A stretch of DNA of 5,336 nucleotides from Candidatus Fermentibacteraceae bacterium (GTDB lineage Bacteria; Fermentibacterota; Fermentibacteria; Fermentibacterales; JCC-6): NCBI GenBank assembly GCA_029932015.1, contig JAOZQW010000174.1, forward strand, positions 1 to 5,336, in the 5' to 3' direction. Position 1 is the stretch's first letter. The number at the start of each line of letters is the position of its first letter. The position numbers and the translations under genes are program-made. Shown here piece after piece: positions 5,166 to 5,336 of this stretch. Below the pieces are notes generated by a model that saw only the letters and a program-made list of their open reading frames with translations, searched no databases and had not been told where the DNA came from.

Positions 5166-5336
5166 ATGACTAGAAAGCGAAAAGAGAGCAGATGGAGGCG
5201 CGACAGGTCCCCTCTCCGATGGTGGGCTGTCCCCGCTGCTTTGGTCGCGGGAACGATTCTTATAGGGTTGTTCTCTCCAAGACCCTCCATCCCTCCCATG
5301 GATGACACATACATACAGCTGGTCTTCGGAGAGAGC
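5166..5336 (+). CDS. Probable GT-C type membrane glycosyltransferase, N-terminal 57 residues; runs off the right edge
   Basis: This reading frame is divergent from the acpS operon and open to the last base. Residues 1-18 are strongly basic (many R and K), then WWAVPAALVAGTILIGLF (19-36) forms a membrane helix. A short proline-rich loop follows, and then MDDTYIQLVFGES. A basic cytoplasmic tail, first helix and extracytoplasmic DDxYI motif are typical of the start of GT-C enzymes (PMT/ArnT-like and related polyprenyl-phosphate-sugar transferases), in which an early acidic residue in this loop is catalytic. Family members usually have several hundred residues and many helices, so most of the gene lies outside the window. 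The family call rests on this short motif alone; another membrane protein remains possible. No functional link to the oxoamine cassette is evident. The start was chosen from the GGTGAT site upstream. Confidence 0.5.
   Translation, partial: MTRKRKESRWRRDRSPLRWWAVPAALVAGTILIGLFSPRPSIPPMDDTYIQLVFGES

Noticed and set aside
5024..5314. 96-residue minus-strand open frame upstream of acpS
   Set aside because: It overlaps the 5' end of acpS in another frame and lies antisense to the glycosyltransferase-like gene; composition shows no domain.
1..5336. CRISPR arrays, tRNAs, insertion sequences
   Set aside because: No regularly spaced repeats, cloverleaf-like segments, transposase motifs or terminal inverted repeats were found on reading both strands.

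Overview
The window carries a compact, mostly minus-strand gene block from a prokaryote of moderate GC (roughly mid-50s percent by eye). I cannot settle the domain of life. Frequent AGG/AGA arginine and ATA isoleucine codons and a GGTGAT-type ribosome binding site would suit a euryarchaeon. Stand-alone acyl carrier protein, AcpS, a Bacillus AcsA-like synthetase and sigma-70-like promoter elements fit a bacterium more easily. If archaeal, the carrier protein/AcpS pair would itself be unusual.

Right block (about 5027 down to 1320, minus strand): four genes in the order holo-ACP synthase (acpS), AcsA-type AMP-forming acetyl-CoA synthetase, acyl carrier protein, and a Kbl-like alpha-oxoamine synthase. 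Gaps are 48, 18 and 9 nt, and each gene has its own Shine-Dalgarno, so this is almost certainly one operon. Read together it is a self-contained acyl-activation and condensation cassette. AcpS arms the carrier protein, the synthetase activates a short acid (its acetate-pocket residues are intact), and the PLP enzyme condenses the acyl thioester with an amino acid such as glycine to give an alpha-amino ketone. Whether the acyl group travels on CoA or on the carrier protein is the open question.

A 269-nt gap (1051-1319) follows. It holds a strong hairpin 55 nt past the oxoamine synthase stop and a promoter-like region with a dyad.

Left block (1050 down to 1, minus strand): a DUF485 (YjcH-like) small membrane protein, overlapping by 4 nt an ActP-like sodium:solute symporter that runs off the window. 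This pair is the classic acetate/monocarboxylate uptake arrangement and could feed the synthetase next door.

Right edge: a divergent plus-strand gene starts at about 5166. Its single transmembrane helix followed by a DDTYI motif resembles the N-terminus of GT-C membrane glycosyltransferases. It is cut by the window end. No RNA genes, CRISPR arrays or insertion sequences were seen.
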